DNA of 64,000 nucleotides from an uncultured Bacteroidales bacterium (lineage in GTDB: Bacteria > Bacteroidota > Bacteroidia > Bacteroidales > UBA932): assembly GCA_944325445.1 (NCBI GenBank), contig CALVAG010000001.1, positions 119,652-183,651 on the forward strand. The letters run 5' to 3'. Under the pieces are notes generated by a model. The model made no database searches and had not been told where the DNA came from. It saw only the letters and a program-made list of their open reading frames with translations. Positions 16,830 to 25,839 of this stretch are shown here, piece after piece (position 1 is the stretch's first letter; every line of letters begins with the position of its first letter). Position numbers and translations under genes: made by a program.

Positions 16830-19334
16830 ATGAGATTTATTTCATCAACCCTTCTTTTTTTGTTGCTATCGGTAGCGCTTTTTTCGCAAGTAAAACCTAC
16901 AGTCGATTACAACAATCCTAAAACATATATTATCGGAGGGGTGCATGTTTCCGGTATAAAATATTTGAGCAAGGAACAGATTATCTCTTTGACAGGGCTG
17001 CGCGAAGGCGATGAGGTTACCGTTCCGGGCGAAACATTTTCGACAATGGTAAAGCGTCTGATGATGCAGCGCTATCTTTCTGATGTGGGGGTATATATAG
17101 ACTCTGTCGTCCCAACGGGGGATACCTGTTATTTCGAGGTCAGGCTCAAAGAGCGTCCCAGGGTTTCCCAATGGAATTTTGCCGGAATAAAAAAATCCGA
17201 AAAGACGGATCTGATGGAAAGGGTCAAACTGCGCAGAGGCGGCGCGCTGTCTGATTATATAGCATCTTCTTCAATGGAGATAATCAAACGGTATTATCAC
17301 GAAAAAGGTTTCCTGAAGGCGGATGTCTCGATTTCGCAAGAGATAGATACGGTTATCAAAAACGCTGTAAGAGTTACATTCAATATAAACAAAGGGCCTA
17401 AAGTCAAGATAAAGACCATAACCTTTGCCGGAAATGACAATGTGAAAGAGGGCAAACTGGTCAAATCCATGAAAAAGACACGCGACATGCGTATTACAAA
17501 CTTCTTGAAGAGCAAGAAATTCAACGAGAAGGAGTATGAGACCGACAAACAGTCAATGATTTCGGTCTTTAACGAGGCAGGCTATCGCGATGCCAAAATT
17601 TTAAAAGACAGCATTTACTATATAACTCCCGACAGGCTGGGAATCGATTTTGTCGTGGATGAGGGGAAACGTTACTATTTCAGGGATATATCGTGGACCG
17701 GCAACTCCGTCTATACTACGGATCAGCTGAACAGCGTTTTAAGAATCGGAAAGGGCGACGTATATGATGTCGTTACAATGGACAAGCGGTTGAATGGAGA
17801 TCCTAAACAGCAGCAGCCCGACGTGAAAAAGATGTATACGGACAATGGCTATCTCTTTTTCAATGTGGTTCCGGTGGAGATGAAAATCGACGGAGATTCG
17901 GTCGATGTGCAGATGCGCATTTTCGAAGGCGAGCAGGCGACATTCAACAATATCATTATAAACGGAAATACCATAACGAACGAAAAAATAGCGAGGAGGG
18001 CCGTCTTTACGCGTCCGGGTTACCTGTTCAGCCAGACAGATTTGGAGCGTTCGATAAGGGAGCTCTCTTCAATAGGCCATTTCGATCCAGAAAAATTCCA
18101 GTCCCCGGACGGATTCAGCGTACTTCCCAATCAGGTGAACAATACGGTCGATATCGCATATAATCTGGAAGAGAAAGCCAACAGCCAGCTGGAACTTTCC
18201 GGAGGCTGGGGCGGAAACATGTTTGTTGGTACCGTGGGAGTAAGTTTCAACAATTTCTCCCTGAAACGCGTTTTCGACAAAAAGGCGTGGAGGCCTGTAC
18301 CGCTCGGTGACGGCCAGACGCTCTCATTGAGATTCCAGACGAACGGTACGTATTATACTGCGCTTACTGCCAACTTCGTGGAGCCATGGCTGTGGGGAAA
18401 GAAGCCTACTGCCCTGAATGTCTCGGTATATTATACAAGACAGACGAACTCATATTATTTCTATCAGAATTCCGATGAATATATGGAAGTCTTCGGTGCC
18501 GCTTTGGGAATAGGCACACGCCTCAAGTGGCCCGATAACTATTTCGTACTTTATAATCAGCTGAGCTGGCAGACGTACAATCTGCAGGACTGGTATTACA
18601 ACTTCCTCTTTTCTACGGGAAAATCAAACAATTTCAGCTATACTGTCTCGTTGAGCAGAAATTCTACGGACCAGCCCATATATCCGAGAAAGGGGTCGGA
18701 TTTGTCGTTGAGCCTGCAGCTTACGCCGCCATATTCGCTTTTCCGCTCCAAGGATACCGATTATAAGAGCATGACTGATCAGGAGAGATACAGGTGGATA
18801 GAATATCACAAATGGACGTTCAAGGCAGATCTGTACACTCAGCTTATCGGAGATCTGGTTTTGAAGACGGCTGCTCATTTCGGGTATCTTGGATATTATA
18901 ACAGAGATTTGGGCTATTCTCCATTCGAAGGCTTCATACTCGGCGGCGACGGTATGAGCGGTTATAATACTTACGGTTCGGAAATAATAGGATTGAGAGG
19001 TTATCCTAACAACTCGCTTACTCCTATAATAAACAATGCATATGCAGGAAACGTATATGACAAGTTTACGATAGAGTTGCGTTATCCTCTGGTGATGCAG
19101 CCGTCGTCTACGATATTTGCATTGGTATTTCTGGAAGGAGGTAACTGCTGGTCGGATATCAAGGACTTCAATCCCTTTTCAATCAAAAGGTCTGCCGGTG
19201 TAGGTTTGAGAGTCATGCTTCCGATTGTGGGTATGCTCGGAGTCGATTGGGGTTATGGTTTCGACCCCGTACCGACCGAAGGCAAGGACAGAGGCGGCAG
19301 CCAATTCCACTTTATGATAGGACAACAGTTTTAA
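16830..19334 (+). CDS. bamA: Outer membrane protein assembly factor BamA
   Basis: The Omp85 pore of the BAM complex. A signal peptide (about 1-19) precedes a series of POTRA domains, seen as repeated beta-alpha-alpha-beta segments such as VHVSGIKYLSKEQI, FAGIKKSEKTDL, ITFAGNDNVKEGKL, ISWTGNSVYTTDQL and IINGNTITNEKI, which makes five. The last ~400 residues form the 16-strand barrel and end in aromatic Phe (HFMIGQQF), as expected of a BAM substrate. The 834-residue length is normal. The two skp genes follow at 11 and 31 bases. Confidence 0.95.
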   Translation: MRFISSTLLFLLLSVALFSQVKPTVDYNNPKTYIIGGVHVSGIKYLSKEQIISLTGLREGDEVTVPGETFSTMVKRLMMQRYLSDVGVYIDSVVPTGDTCYFEVRLKERPRVSQWNFAGIKKSEKTDLMERVKLRRGGALSDYIASSSMEIIKRYYHEKGFLKADVSISQEIDTVIKNAVRVTFNINKGPKVKIKTITFAGNDNVKEGKLVKSMKKTRDMRITNFLKSKKFNEKEYETDKQSMISVFNEAGYRDAKILKDSIYYITPDRLGIDFVVDEGKRYYFRDISWTGNSVYTTDQLNSVLRIGKGDVYDVVTMDKRLNGDPKQQQPDVKKMYTDNGYLFFNVVPVEMKIDGDSVDVQMRIFEGEQATFNNIIINGNTITNEKIARRAVFTRPGYLFSQTDLERSIRELSSIGHFDPEKFQSPDGFSVLPNQVNNTVDIAYNLEEKANSQLELSGGWGGNMFVGTVGVSFNNFSLKRVFDKKAWRPVPLGDGQTLSLRFQTNGTYYTALTANFVEPWLWGKKPTALNVSVYYTRQTNSYYFYQNSDEYMEVFGAALGIGTRLKWPDNYFVLYNQLSWQTYNLQDWYYNFLFSTGKSNNFSYTVSLSRNSTDQPIYPRKGSDLSLSLQLTPPYSLFRSKDTDYKSMTDQERYRWIEYHKWTFKADLYTQLIGDLVLKTAAHFGYLGYYNRDLGYSPFEGFILGGDGMSGYNTYGSEIIGLRGYPNNSLTPIINNAYAGNVYDKFTIELRYPLVMQPSSTIFALVFLEGGNCWSDIKDFNPFSIKRSAGVGLRVMLPIVGMLGVDWGYGFDPVPTEGKDRGGSQFHFMIGQQF

Positions 19335-19345
19335 AATATCTGGTT

Positions 19346-19864
19346 ATGAAGATAAAGGTAATTGTTTTTGCGATTTTTGCACTTTCGGCTTTTACGGCCG
19401 GTGCGCAATATACGGGGAATGTTGCTTATATAAATACCGATACGATTTTGAACAGAATTCCCGAATATGTAGAGGCCCAGAAGAGCCTCAACTCTTTAGC
19501 GGAGCTTTACAGAGATGAAATAGAGAGCAAATACAAGGTTATAGAGCAGATGTATAATTCGTATATGTCTTCCAAGTCGCGTATGACGGAGTATCAGCAG
19601 TCCCAGAAAGAAAATGAGATTATAGAAAGGGAGAGAGAGGTTAAGGAGTTGCAAAATGACTACTTCGGCCCCGAAGGCGTAATGCAGGAAAAGTCTGAAG
19701 AGTTGCTCTCTCCGATAAGGGAACGGGTACAGCAAGTTGTAGATAAAATAGCAACGAGTAACGGAATAATGCTTATCTTTGATACCGCAATTATGCAGGG
19801 CGTAATATATAACGATCCTTCAAAAGACTTGAGTGATACGGTATTAAAAGAATTAGGCCTGTAA
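19346..19864 (+). CDS. Skp/OmpH periplasmic chaperone, first copy
   Basis: A secreted protein of 172 residues that should hold unfolded outer-membrane proteins in the periplasm. The start is the ATG at 19346, just after bamA; it gives a clean signal peptide ending TAGAQ near residue 20. An in-frame ATG at 19247 lies inside bamA and is rejected. The body is a charged helical hairpin (about 45-120) between short strands (VAYINTDTIL and IMLIFDTAIMQ). It sits between bamA and a second Skp gene. Confidence 0.88.
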   Translation: MKIKVIVFAIFALSAFTAGAQYTGNVAYINTDTILNRIPEYVEAQKSLNSLAELYRDEIESKYKVIEQMYNSYMSSKSRMTEYQQSQKENEIIEREREVKELQNDYFGPEGVMQEKSEELLSPIRERVQQVVDKIATSNGIMLIFDTAIMQGVIYNDPSKDLSDTVLKELGL

Positions 19865-19895
19865 TTTTGAATATTAATTAAAACCTTAATAATTT

Positions 19896-20453
19896 ATGAA
19901 AAAAGTTGTAATCTTGACTGCTGCAGCAGTGTTGCTCTGCTCGGTACAGTCATTTGCCCAGAGTTTTAAATTTGGCCATATCAATATGGGAGAACTGATC
20001 CAGTTGATGCCTGAACGTGACTCTGCGGTTGTGAAGTTGGAAAAATATGCTAAAGATCTCGATGAGACAATGAGAAGCATGCAGGAGGAATTTCAGAAAA
20101 AATATCAGGAGTATCAGGAGAACAATGCAAACTGGCTGCCTGCAATATTGGAGGCAAAGGAGAAGGAGCTTGCAGAGATGCAGCAGCGTCTGCAGCAGTT
20201 CAGTCAGAATGCAAGTATGGAGTACAGCAATATGCAGCAGCAGCTTTTGGAGCCTGTAATGCAAAAGGCGAGGGAAGCTGTGGAAAAAATAGGCAAGGCC
20301 AACGGCTTTACATATGTGTTCGATCTGTCGGCAGGCAGTATAATCTATTTCGATGCTGTAAACAGTACGGATATACTTCCTATGGCAAAGTCTGAGTTGG
20401 GAATACCTGCCGACAAGACAGTGCCTACCAATATGGCTGCACAGGCAAATTGA
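19896..20453 (+). CDS. Skp/OmpH periplasmic chaperone, second copy
   Basis: A secreted protein of 185 residues, paralogous to its neighbour. The signal peptide ends at SFAQS near residue 22. The strand FKFGHINMGELIQLMP leads to a long Gln/Glu-rich coiled coil (about 50-130) and a closing strand FTYVFDLSAGSIIYFD. A hairpin terminator follows, so this gene ends the uppS-bamA-skp-skp operon. Confidence 0.88.
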   Translation: MKKVVILTAAAVLLCSVQSFAQSFKFGHINMGELIQLMPERDSAVVKLEKYAKDLDETMRSMQEEFQKKYQEYQENNANWLPAILEAKEKELAEMQQRLQQFSQNASMEYSNMQQQLLEPVMQKAREAVEKIGKANGFTYVFDLSAGSIIYFDAVNSTDILPMAKSELGIPADKTVPTNMAAQAN

Positions 20454-20496
20454 CGCAGTGCTGTTCATAGACAGGAAAGTGAAATGGGGCCGGAGC

Positions 20497-20526
20497 AAAG
20501 AGATTTGCAGCCGGTCTCTTTTTTTG
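20497..20526 (+). terminator. Terminator of the bamA-skp operon
   Basis: AAAGAGA (20497-20503) pairs with TCTCTTT (20515-20521) around an 11-base loop and runs directly into further T. It begins 44 bases after the second skp stop. Confidence 0.7.
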
Positions 20527-20602
20527 TATTGCCGATGACGGATATGTCCGGAACGGTTAAAATATTTCTGTGTAAATAGGGAATAGCGATAAGAAAAATT
20601 GT

Positions 20603-20610
20603 TACATTTG
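20603..20610 (+). promoter_or_regulatory. Promoter -7 element of korA-korB-gdhA
   Basis: TACATTTG fits TAnnTTTG and lies 55 bases before the korA ATG, after the upstream terminator. The -33 element is unclear. Confidence 0.5.
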
Positions 20611-20665
20611 TAAGAAGAAACAAAAATTAACATAATATTAAAAAACCTTAAGGTAAAAATCTTTT

Positions 20666-22495
20666 ATGGAACATAAGATTATTGACACGCAAGAGGTGGT
20701 TATCCGTTTTACCGGAGATTCAGGAGACGGAATGCAGTTGACAGGAACTCTTTTTGCCGATGCCTCTGCATTGTACGGAAATGAGATTTCTACATTTCCG
20801 GATTATCCGGCCGAAATCAGAGCGCCACAGGGAACAGTAGCCGGTGTTTCAGGATTTCAGGTACACATCGGTCAGACCGAAGTAAAAACTCCGGGAGACT
20901 ATTGCGATGTTCTGGTTGCCATGAATCCGGCGGCCTTGAAAGCCAATGCCAAATGGGCAAAACCGGGTGCAAGCATTATTATCGATACCGATTCTTTCGA
21001 CGAGAAAAACATCGAAAAGGCCGGTTTCAAGACCATGGACCCCATAGCAGAACTGAAACTGGAAGATTATCACATTATTGCTGCTCCTATAACAACTCTT
21101 ACGAAAGAGAGCTTGAAAGATAGCGGACTGGACAATAAGGCTATTGTGAGAAGCAAAAACATGTTCACTTTGGGAATGTGTTATTTTATGTTTAACAGAC
21201 CGCTTCATTTTACCGAGGCTTACCTTGAGAAAAAGTTCGCGAAAAAACCGCAGCTTATAGGACCTAACAAAAAGGTTTTGAATGACGGTTACAATTATGC
21301 GCACAATATACATGCAATACCCAATACATATAGGATAGAACCTGCCAAACAGGCTTCCGGCGAATATAGGAACATAAGCGGAAACGTTGCAACCGCGTGG
21401 GGGCTGCTGGCTGCATCGGAGAAATCCGGCAGACCGCTCTTCTGCGGTTCATATCCCATCACCCCCGCTACCGTGATCCTTGAGGAACTCGCAATTCACA
21501 AGGAGTTGGGGGCAAAGACAGTGCAGTGCGAAGATGAAATATCTGGAATCTGTACGGCAATCGGTGCCGCGTATGCGGGAAACCTTGCAGTTACGACAAC
21601 ATCCGGTCCCGGTCTTTCACTCAAATCGGAGGCTCTCGGTCTTGCGATGATTACCGAGTTGCCGTTGGTTATAGTCGATGTTCAGCGAAGCGGCCCTTCT
21701 ACAGGTATCCCGACAAAGACCGAGCAGACAGACCTTAACCAGGCGCTTTACGGCAGGAACGGTGAGTGCCCTATTATGGTGATGGCGGCAAAGACTCCGT
21801 CTGATTGTTTCAACGCGGCATTTTATGCAGCCAAATACGCGCTCGAGCATATGATGCCTGTGATATTGCTTACAGAGGGATATCTGGGCAACGGTTCAGA
21901 ACCGTGGAAAATTCCATCTATGGATGAATTCCCTGCAATCAACCCGCCTATAATCAAGGAGTGCGAGGGTAAGTTCAAGCCATTCGAGAGAGACGCGGTT
22001 TCATTTGCAAGAAAATGGGCTTTGCCCGGTACACCGGGGCTCGAACATCGCGTGGGCGGTCTCGAAAAGAGCGAAGCAGGCGCAATATCTTCTGATCCGC
22101 TGGTTCACCAGAGAATGGTTGCAGCGAGAGCAGAGAAAGTTGCAAGAGTCGCAAATTATATACCTGATCTTGAGGTAATGGGAAAAGAATCCGGAGATGT
22201 ACTCATAGTAGGCTGGGGCGGAACTTTCGGCCATCTTTATACTGCAACAAAACAGTTGCTCGATGAAGGAAAGAGTGTCGGCCTTGCCCATTTCGAGTAT
22301 ATTAACCCGCTGCCTAAAAATACTGCGGATGTATTTAAGAAATTCAAGAAAATCATAGTATGCGAGCTTAACAGCGGTCATTTTGTAAACTATTTGAGAG
22401 CCAAGGAGCCCGACTTTAAATACTTGCAACTGAATAAAGTACAAGGTCAGCCGTTTGTGGTACATGAAATAGTAGAGGCCGTAAGAGCACTTTAG
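20666..22495 (+). CDS. korA: 2-oxoacid:ferredoxin oxidoreductase, fused gamma-alpha subunit (likely 2-oxoglutarate)
   Basis: With KorB it oxidatively decarboxylates a 2-oxoacid, probably 2-oxoglutarate to succinyl-CoA, and reduces ferredoxin, or it runs in reverse. The N-terminal gamma domain (about 1-190) has VIRFTGDSGDGMQLTG. The alpha part begins near 215 with a pyrimidine-domain segment (FCGSYPITPATVILEEL; TTTSGPGLSLKSEALGLA). The final domain has VGWGGTFGHLYTAT. At 609 residues it matches the gamma-alpha fusion common in Bacteroidota. Substrate choice is inferred from gdhA in the same operon; branched-chain 2-oxoacids remain possible. Confidence 0.87.
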   Translation: MEHKIIDTQEVVIRFTGDSGDGMQLTGTLFADASALYGNEISTFPDYPAEIRAPQGTVAGVSGFQVHIGQTEVKTPGDYCDVLVAMNPAALKANAKWAKPGASIIIDTDSFDEKNIEKAGFKTMDPIAELKLEDYHIIAAPITTLTKESLKDSGLDNKAIVRSKNMFTLGMCYFMFNRPLHFTEAYLEKKFAKKPQLIGPNKKVLNDGYNYAHNIHAIPNTYRIEPAKQASGEYRNISGNVATAWGLLAASEKSGRPLFCGSYPITPATVILEELAIHKELGAKTVQCEDEISGICTAIGAAYAGNLAVTTTSGPGLSLKSEALGLAMITELPLVIVDVQRSGPSTGIPTKTEQTDLNQALYGRNGECPIMVMAAKTPSDCFNAAFYAAKYALEHMMPVILLTEGYLGNGSEPWKIPSMDEFPAINPPIIKECEGKFKPFERDAVSFARKWALPGTPGLEHRVGGLEKSEAGAISSDPLVHQRMVAARAEKVARVANYIPDLEVMGKESGDVLIVGWGGTFGHLYTATKQLLDEGKSVGLAHFEYINPLPKNTADVFKKFKKIIVCELNSGHFVNYLRAKEPDFKYLQLNKVQGQPFVVHEIVEAVRAL

Positions 22496-22528
22496 CAACC
22501 GTTATTCACCATTTCAAAGAGAATCATC

Positions 22529-23545
22529 ATGAAATATACATCACAAGATTTTAAAAGCGATCAGGAAGTAAGATGGTGTCCAGGATGTGGAGACCATGCA
22601 GTACTTGCATCGGTATTGAGAGCCATGCCTGAAATATGCGAGGAACTCAATATTTCAAAGGAACAACTGGTTTTTGTTTCCGGTATAGGTTGCTCGTCGA
22701 GATTCCCGTATTATATGAATACATACGGTTTTCACGGCATTCACGGACGTGCTACAGCACTTTCTACCGGAATCAAGGTGGCGAATCCGCAACTTTCCGT
22801 ATGGCAGATGACCGGCGACGGCGATGCCCTTGCAATAGGCGGAAACCATTTCATCCACGCAATCCGCAGAAATATAGATATTAATATCATTCTGTTCAAC
22901 AACCGTATTTACGGTTTGACAAAAGGACAGTATTCACCTACATCCAAATACGGTCTTGTAACAAAGACTTCACCTTATGGAACGGTAGAGGAGCCCTTTA
23001 TCCCCGGGCAACTTGTCCTGGGCGCGAGAGGCACCTTCTTTGCACGCAGTCTGGATTCGGAGTTGAAGCTCAATCAGGAAATCATGCTGCAGGCAGCCAA
23101 ACATAAGGGAACCTCCGTTATGGAAATGTTGGTGAACTGCGTAATATTCAATGACGGAACCCATCTCGATATATCTGAAAAGTCTGTAAGGGCAGACAGG
23201 ACCATTGTCCTGCGTCATGGAGAGCCTATGATTTTCGGAAAAGAGAGAGATAAAGGTATAGTTCTTGACGGTCTTAACCTTAAGGTCGTGAAACTGGGAG
23301 AAAACGGCGTGACCGAAAAGGATATTCTGGTACATGATGCCCATTCCGACAATATTGGAATACACAGTCAGCTTGTGAACATGAGATATCCTGATTTCCC
23401 TGTCGCACTGGGCGTAATAAGGGATGTAGAGGCCAAGACTTACGAGACAGAAGTTCACAGGCAGGTTGCGGATGTTGCGCAGAAAGCCAAAATCAAGAAT
23501 ATGGAACAGCTCCTTCATAGCGGTGCTACATGGAGCGTAAAGTAA
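22529..23545 (+). CDS. korB: 2-oxoacid:ferredoxin oxidoreductase, beta subunit
   Basis: The thiamine diphosphate-binding subunit, partner of KorA. The N-terminal CPGCGDHA supplies Cys17 and Cys20 of the expected 4Fe-4S site. The ThDP motif starts at TGDGDALAIGG near residue 93 and ends at the asparagine pair LFNN near 123. IGCSSRFPYYMNTYGFHGIHGRA is a family signature and here spans the third conserved Cys region. At 338 residues the length is normal. It lies 33 bases after korA and 36 before gdhA. Confidence 0.9.
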   Translation: MKYTSQDFKSDQEVRWCPGCGDHAVLASVLRAMPEICEELNISKEQLVFVSGIGCSSRFPYYMNTYGFHGIHGRATALSTGIKVANPQLSVWQMTGDGDALAIGGNHFIHAIRRNIDINIILFNNRIYGLTKGQYSPTSKYGLVTKTSPYGTVEEPFIPGQLVLGARGTFFARSLDSELKLNQEIMLQAAKHKGTSVMEMLVNCVIFNDGTHLDISEKSVRADRTIVLRHGEPMIFGKERDKGIVLDGLNLKVVKLGENGVTEKDILVHDAHSDNIGIHSQLVNMRYPDFPVALGVIRDVEAKTYETEVHRQVADVAQKAKIKNMEQLLHSGATWSVK

Positions 23546-23581
23546 TAAAACCCTTTAACAAAACAAAACAAATATAATTTT

Positions 23582-24922
23582 ATGAAAGTAGCAGAAATTA
23601 TGGCCAATCTGGAAAAGAAGTATGGCCATGAAAAAGAGTATTTACAAGCAGTACGTGAAGTATTGGAGTCAATCGAAGATGTTTATAACCAGCATCCGGA
23701 GTTCGAGAAGGCTAAAATCGTAGAGAGATTGGTAGAGCCCGACAGAATTTTTACTTTCAGAGTTACCTGGATAGATGACAAAGGCGAGGTTCAGACCAAT
23801 TTGGGATATCGCGTGCAATTCAACAGCGCTATAGGCCCTTATAAGGGAGGTTTGAGATTCCATCCTGCAGTTACCCCTTCTATGCTTAAATTCCTCGGTT
23901 TCGAGCAGACATTCAAGAATGCTCTTACCACGCTCCCTATGGGCGGCGGCAAAGGCGGTTCTGATTTCGATCCCAAAGGTAAGTCAGATGCTGAAATCAT
24001 GCGTTTCTGCCAGGCATTCATGCTTGAATTGTGGAGAAACCTCGGTCCGGATACCGATGTCCCTGCAGGTGACGTGGGTGTAGGCGGCCGCGAAATCGGT
24101 TTCCTGCATGGAATGTATACAAAATTGGCCCGCAAGTACAGCACAGGCGTTTTGACAGGAAAAGGCGCTATGTGGGGCGGTTCTATTCTTCGTCCCGAGG
24201 CTACAGGTTTCGGTGCACTCTACTTTACACAGCACCTGTTGCATAAGGCAGGAAAGGACATCAAGGGCAAGACTGTTGCCATTTCAGGTTTCGGTAACGT
24301 AGCTTGGGGTGCCGCTACAAAGGCTACGGAATTGGGAGCTCAAGTAGTTGCCATTTCAGGACCCGACGGAGTCGTTACAATTCCTAACGGAATGAGCAAA
24401 GAGATGATAGACTATATGTTGGATCTCCGTGCATCCAACCAGAATATCGTAGCTCCTTTTGCAACGAAATTCCCTGAGTGCAAATTTATCGCAGGTAAAA
24501 AGGCTTGGAGCGTGAAATGCGATATCGCATTGCCTTGTGCATTCCAGAATGAATTGAACGGCGATGATGCAAAAGAGTTGATTGCAAACGGTACATGGTG
24601 CTGCTGCGAGGTTTCAAACATGGGTTGTACACCTGAGGCTATAAAGACATTCCAGGATGCTAAAGTTCTGTTCGCTCCCGGTAAGGCTGTAAATGCCGGC
24701 GGTGTGGCAACTTCAGGCTTGGAGATGACTCAGAACTGCATGCACCTCGGATGGTCTGCTGCAGAAGTAGATGCAAAATTGCACTTCATCATGGAGAGCA
24801 TACATAATGCCTGCGTTAAGTATGGTACTCAACCTGACGGTACTATAGACTATGTGAAAGGCGCAAACATCGCAGGCTTTATGAAAGTGGCTCATGCGAT
24901 GCTGGAGCAGGGTATAATCTAA
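23582..24922 (+). CDS. gdhA: Glutamate dehydrogenase (hexameric, class I, probably NADP-linked)
   Basis: Interconverts glutamate with 2-oxoglutarate and ammonia. The glutamate-binding Lys88 is in GPYKGGLRFHP and the catalytic Lys124 in PMGGGKGGSDFDPKGKS. The dinucleotide fold has GFGNVAWGAATKATELGA near 235. The 446-residue length matches the small hexameric enzymes. Cofactor preference is inferred from family resemblance. It is likely cotranscribed with korAB, so glutamate, 2-oxoglutarate and succinyl-CoA would be handled together. A terminator follows. Confidence 0.95.
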   Translation: MKVAEIMANLEKKYGHEKEYLQAVREVLESIEDVYNQHPEFEKAKIVERLVEPDRIFTFRVTWIDDKGEVQTNLGYRVQFNSAIGPYKGGLRFHPAVTPSMLKFLGFEQTFKNALTTLPMGGGKGGSDFDPKGKSDAEIMRFCQAFMLELWRNLGPDTDVPAGDVGVGGREIGFLHGMYTKLARKYSTGVLTGKGAMWGGSILRPEATGFGALYFTQHLLHKAGKDIKGKTVAISGFGNVAWGAATKATELGAQVVAISGPDGVVTIPNGMSKEMIDYMLDLRASNQNIVAPFATKFPECKFIAGKKAWSVKCDIALPCAFQNELNGDDAKELIANGTWCCCEVSNMGCTPEAIKTFQDAKVLFAPGKAVNAGGVATSGLEMTQNCMHLGWSAAEVDAKLHFIMESIHNACVKYGTQPDGTIDYVKGANIAGFMKVAHAMLEQGII

Positions 24923-24954
24923 CTCATTTTTCAGTTAGTATTATACAGGATTAT

Positions 24955-25001
24955 GGAGGCAATAGAGATTTTCCCTATTGCTTCCTTTCTTTTTATTTTT
25001 T
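24955..25001 (+). terminator. Terminator after gdhA
   Basis: GGAGGCAATAG (24955-24965) pairs with CTATTGCTTCC (24975-24985) with one G-T pair, followed by a T-rich tract to 25001. It closes the korA-korB-gdhA operon. Confidence 0.85.
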
Positions 25002-25035
25002 CCCTATTTTTGCTACGCAAAATCTGTATTCTTGT

Positions 25036-25836
25036 ATGGTAGGTGTTTTGGATTCCGGGGTTGGCGGGTTGTCTGTATGGAAAGAGTTGATAGAGACGCT
25101 TCCGAATGAGAAATATGTATATGTGGCCGATAGCGGCCATTGTCCGTACGGGCCAAGAGCCAAATCGTATATCATAGAGAGGACATTTAAAATATCCGAA
25201 TTCCTGATAGAGAAGGGAGCCGATATAATAGTCGTTGCCTGCAATACGGCGACTGCTGCCGCCATTGAAAGTCTTAGGTCCAATTTCAATATACCGTTTG
25301 TAGGCATGGAACCGGCGATAAAGCCTGCGGCGTTGCATTCCGAGACGGGCGTGATTGCCGTTCTGGCAACGCAAGGCACATTCAAGGGGGAACTATACAT
25401 CGGGACACTGAACAGGTTTGCCTCCGGAATAAAAGTTCTCGAGACCGTGGGGACAGGCCTTGTCGAACTGGTAGAGAATATGGAATGGGATACACCGGAG
25501 GCTGAAGCGCTTTTGAGAAAATATATCGAGCCTGTCATGGCCGCAGGTGCGGACCATTTGGTTTTGGGTTGTACCCATTATCCGTTTTTGACGGGAGCAA
25601 TTGAAAAAATCGTAGAGGACAAGATGAAAATCATAAATCCGGCTCCGGCAGTCGCAAGAAGGGCAAAGGCCGTAATGGATGGACTCGCGCACCGTAATAT
25701 TTACCGGGAGGATTGTGATTTATTCTATACGACGGGCAGTAATATTCAGGTGCTGGATTCTATTGTGGGGAGCATTATGGCAAAAAGCAGTAGAAAAGGG
25801 TTTGGAAAATACAATTGTACTACAATAAAGCTTTGA
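25036..25836 (+). CDS. murI: Glutamate racemase
   Basis: Makes D-glutamate for peptidoglycan by a two-cysteine mechanism. GVLDSGVGGLSV is the N-terminal signature. The two catalytic cysteines are Cys69 in VVACNTATAA and Cys179 in LGCTHYPF. At 266 residues it has the normal length. The ATG at 25036 follows the gdhA terminator by about 35 bases. The hppA gene starts 3 bases after it, so the two are likely cotranscribed. Confidence 0.95.
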   Translation: MVGVLDSGVGGLSVWKELIETLPNEKYVYVADSGHCPYGPRAKSYIIERTFKISEFLIEKGADIIVVACNTATAAAIESLRSNFNIPFVGMEPAIKPAALHSETGVIAVLATQGTFKGELYIGTLNRFASGIKVLETVGTGLVELVENMEWDTPEAEALLRKYIEPVMAAGADHLVLGCTHYPFLTGAIEKIVEDKMKIINPAPAVARRAKAVMDGLAHRNIYREDCDLFYTTGSNIQVLDSIVGSIMAKSSRKGFGKYNCTTIKL

Positions 25837-25839
25837 ATT

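Noticed and set aside
19247..19345. A longer start for the first skp gene inside bamA
   Set aside because: It would put 33 basic residues before a clean signal peptide; the ATG at 19346 is correct.
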